Shown here piece by piece: positions 63,536-64,000 of a stretch of 64,000 nucleotides of DNA (position 1 is its first letter; each line of letters starts with the position of its first letter). The position numbers and the translations under genes are program-made. Source of the stretch: Acidobacteriota bacterium (GTDB taxonomy: Bacteria > Acidobacteriota > Blastocatellia > Pyrinomonadales > Pyrinomonadaceae); assembly GCA_003697135.1 (NCBI GenBank), contig RFGC01000038.1, positions 62,001 to 126,000 of the forward strand, written 5' to 3'. The notes beneath the pieces were generated by a model. The model made no database searches and had not been told where the DNA came from. It was given only the letters and a program-made list of their open reading frames with translations.

Positions 63536-64000
63536 ATGGCAAGTAAAATTTTGATGCCGAAACTTTCTCCGACAATGGAGGAAGGGCAAATTTCAAGATG
63601 GTTGAAAAAAGAAGGTGATGAAGTGCAGGCAAATGAAACGATTGCTGAAGTTGATACCGACAAGGCAACAATGGAAATGACTGCACTTGAATCAGGCGTC
63701 TTGTTGAAAATACTAGTCCCAGAAGGCGGGACAGCCAAACTCGGCCAAGTAATCGGAATAATCGGACAAAAAGGTGAAGACATCTCACAACTTCTTGCTG
63801 ATACGGTTGAAACCGCAACCAGTCCTGAGACTTCGGTTAGTGCCGCTGATTCAAGCAAAGATGGCGAAAAAGCGAAGGTTAAGGAAGCCGAAAAAACTGA
63901 AAGCGTCGCAGTAAAATCAGGAAACGGTTTTGAAACTGCTGTAGCGGAAAAAGAAGCTGAAGAGACCGATAGAATTTTTGTTTCACCGATAGCGGCTAGA
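63536..64000 (+). CDS. pdhC: Dihydrolipoamide acetyltransferase (E2), 3' end outside window
   Basis: Only the first 155 codons are in the window; the frame remains open at the last base. The N-terminal lipoyl domain (MASKILMPKLSPTMEEGQI) has the lipoylated Lys in EVDTDKATMEM. A charged linker with Glu/Lys/Ala follows, and at the very end VSPIAAR matches the start of the E1/E3-binding peripheral subunit domain. A catalytic domain should follow. E1 and E2 are adjacent, as expected for a pyruvate dehydrogenase operon; E3 is not seen. Weak ribosome site TTGAAAG. Confidence 0.93.
   Translation, partial: MASKILMPKLSPTMEEGQISRWLKKEGDEVQANETIAEVDTDKATMEMTALESGVLLKILVPEGGTAKLGQVIGIIGQKGEDISQLLADTVETATSPETSVSAADSSKDGEKAKVKEAEKTESVAVKSGNGFETAVAEKEAEETDRIFVSPIAAR

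Overview
The window looks like chromosomal DNA from an AT-rich Gram-negative bacterium, most likely an acidobacterium of the Blastocatellia type. This is an inference from gene content: an Oar-like TonB-dependent receptor with an N-terminal carboxypeptidase-regulatory-like domain, a secreted subtilase with a tail of FG-GAP-like GTWYILRSS repeats, a 14-repeat YCF48 propeller protein, a decayed RHS fragment, and DsbD/Mce/TonB envelope functions. There is no rRNA, tRNA, CRISPR array, phage or intact insertion sequence. Genes are densely packed, and many neighbours overlap by an ATGA.

Layout. 1-8.3 kb (+): cell-wall elongation genes (PBP2 cut by the window edge, RodA, class A PBP), then ribD, rsmA and folD. 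8.27-8.52 kb holds a decayed RHS repeat. 8.5-12.6 kb: xerD (-) and a large TonB-dependent receptor (+) closed by a 17-bp perfect hairpin. 12.6-20.2 kb (-): oxidoreductase and redox genes (quinone oxidoreductase, thioredoxin, aldo/keto reductase, glutathione peroxidase, O-methyltransferase, MDR dehydrogenase, TIGR01777 epimerase, cytochrome c) with thiG and an unknown coiled-coil membrane protein. 20.5-26.3 kb: metallophosphoesterase, fabG, GT2 glycosyltransferase, TspO-like protein, an aroD-aroE fusion and a half-size GDT1 transporter. 26.4-33.6 kb (-): ftsH, tilS, a CtpA-type protease, and thiC under a textbook TPP riboswitch. 33.7-37.8 kb (+): MFS transporter and pyruvate phosphate dikinase. 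38.0-39.7 kb (-) is a small accessory island: two paralogous Cys-rich membrane proteins, one broken by a 32-bp tandem duplication, and a 43-residue small protein. 40.0-43.1 kb: dsbD, a TPR-like protein and a YkgJ-type cysteine-cluster protein. 43.1-49.7 kb (-): a surface-glycan operon (two GT4-like glycosyltransferases, a sugar epimerase, a NodU-type carbamoyltransferase and a polytopic GT39-like protein). 49.7-51.9 kb (-): an MCE/MlaD protein with five internal repeats next to an ABC ATPase that has lost most catalytic motifs. 52.0-58.5 kb (+): subtilase, exported amidohydrolase, TPR-TonB protein and cysteine dioxygenase. 58.5-61.2 kb (-): YCF48 propeller protein and RNase H. 61.3-64 kb (+): pyruvate dehydrogenase E1 alpha, E1 beta and the start of E2.

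Most of the window is housekeeping. The parts that merit a second look are the degenerate ABC protein paired with the repeat-bearing MCE protein, the 38-39.7 kb island, the riboswitch-defined thiC start, and several enzymes with substituted key residues (RibD Cys to His, metallophosphoesterase GNHD to GNWD, PdhA GDG to GEA). All calls come from reading the sequence and from family knowledge; no database search was possible.
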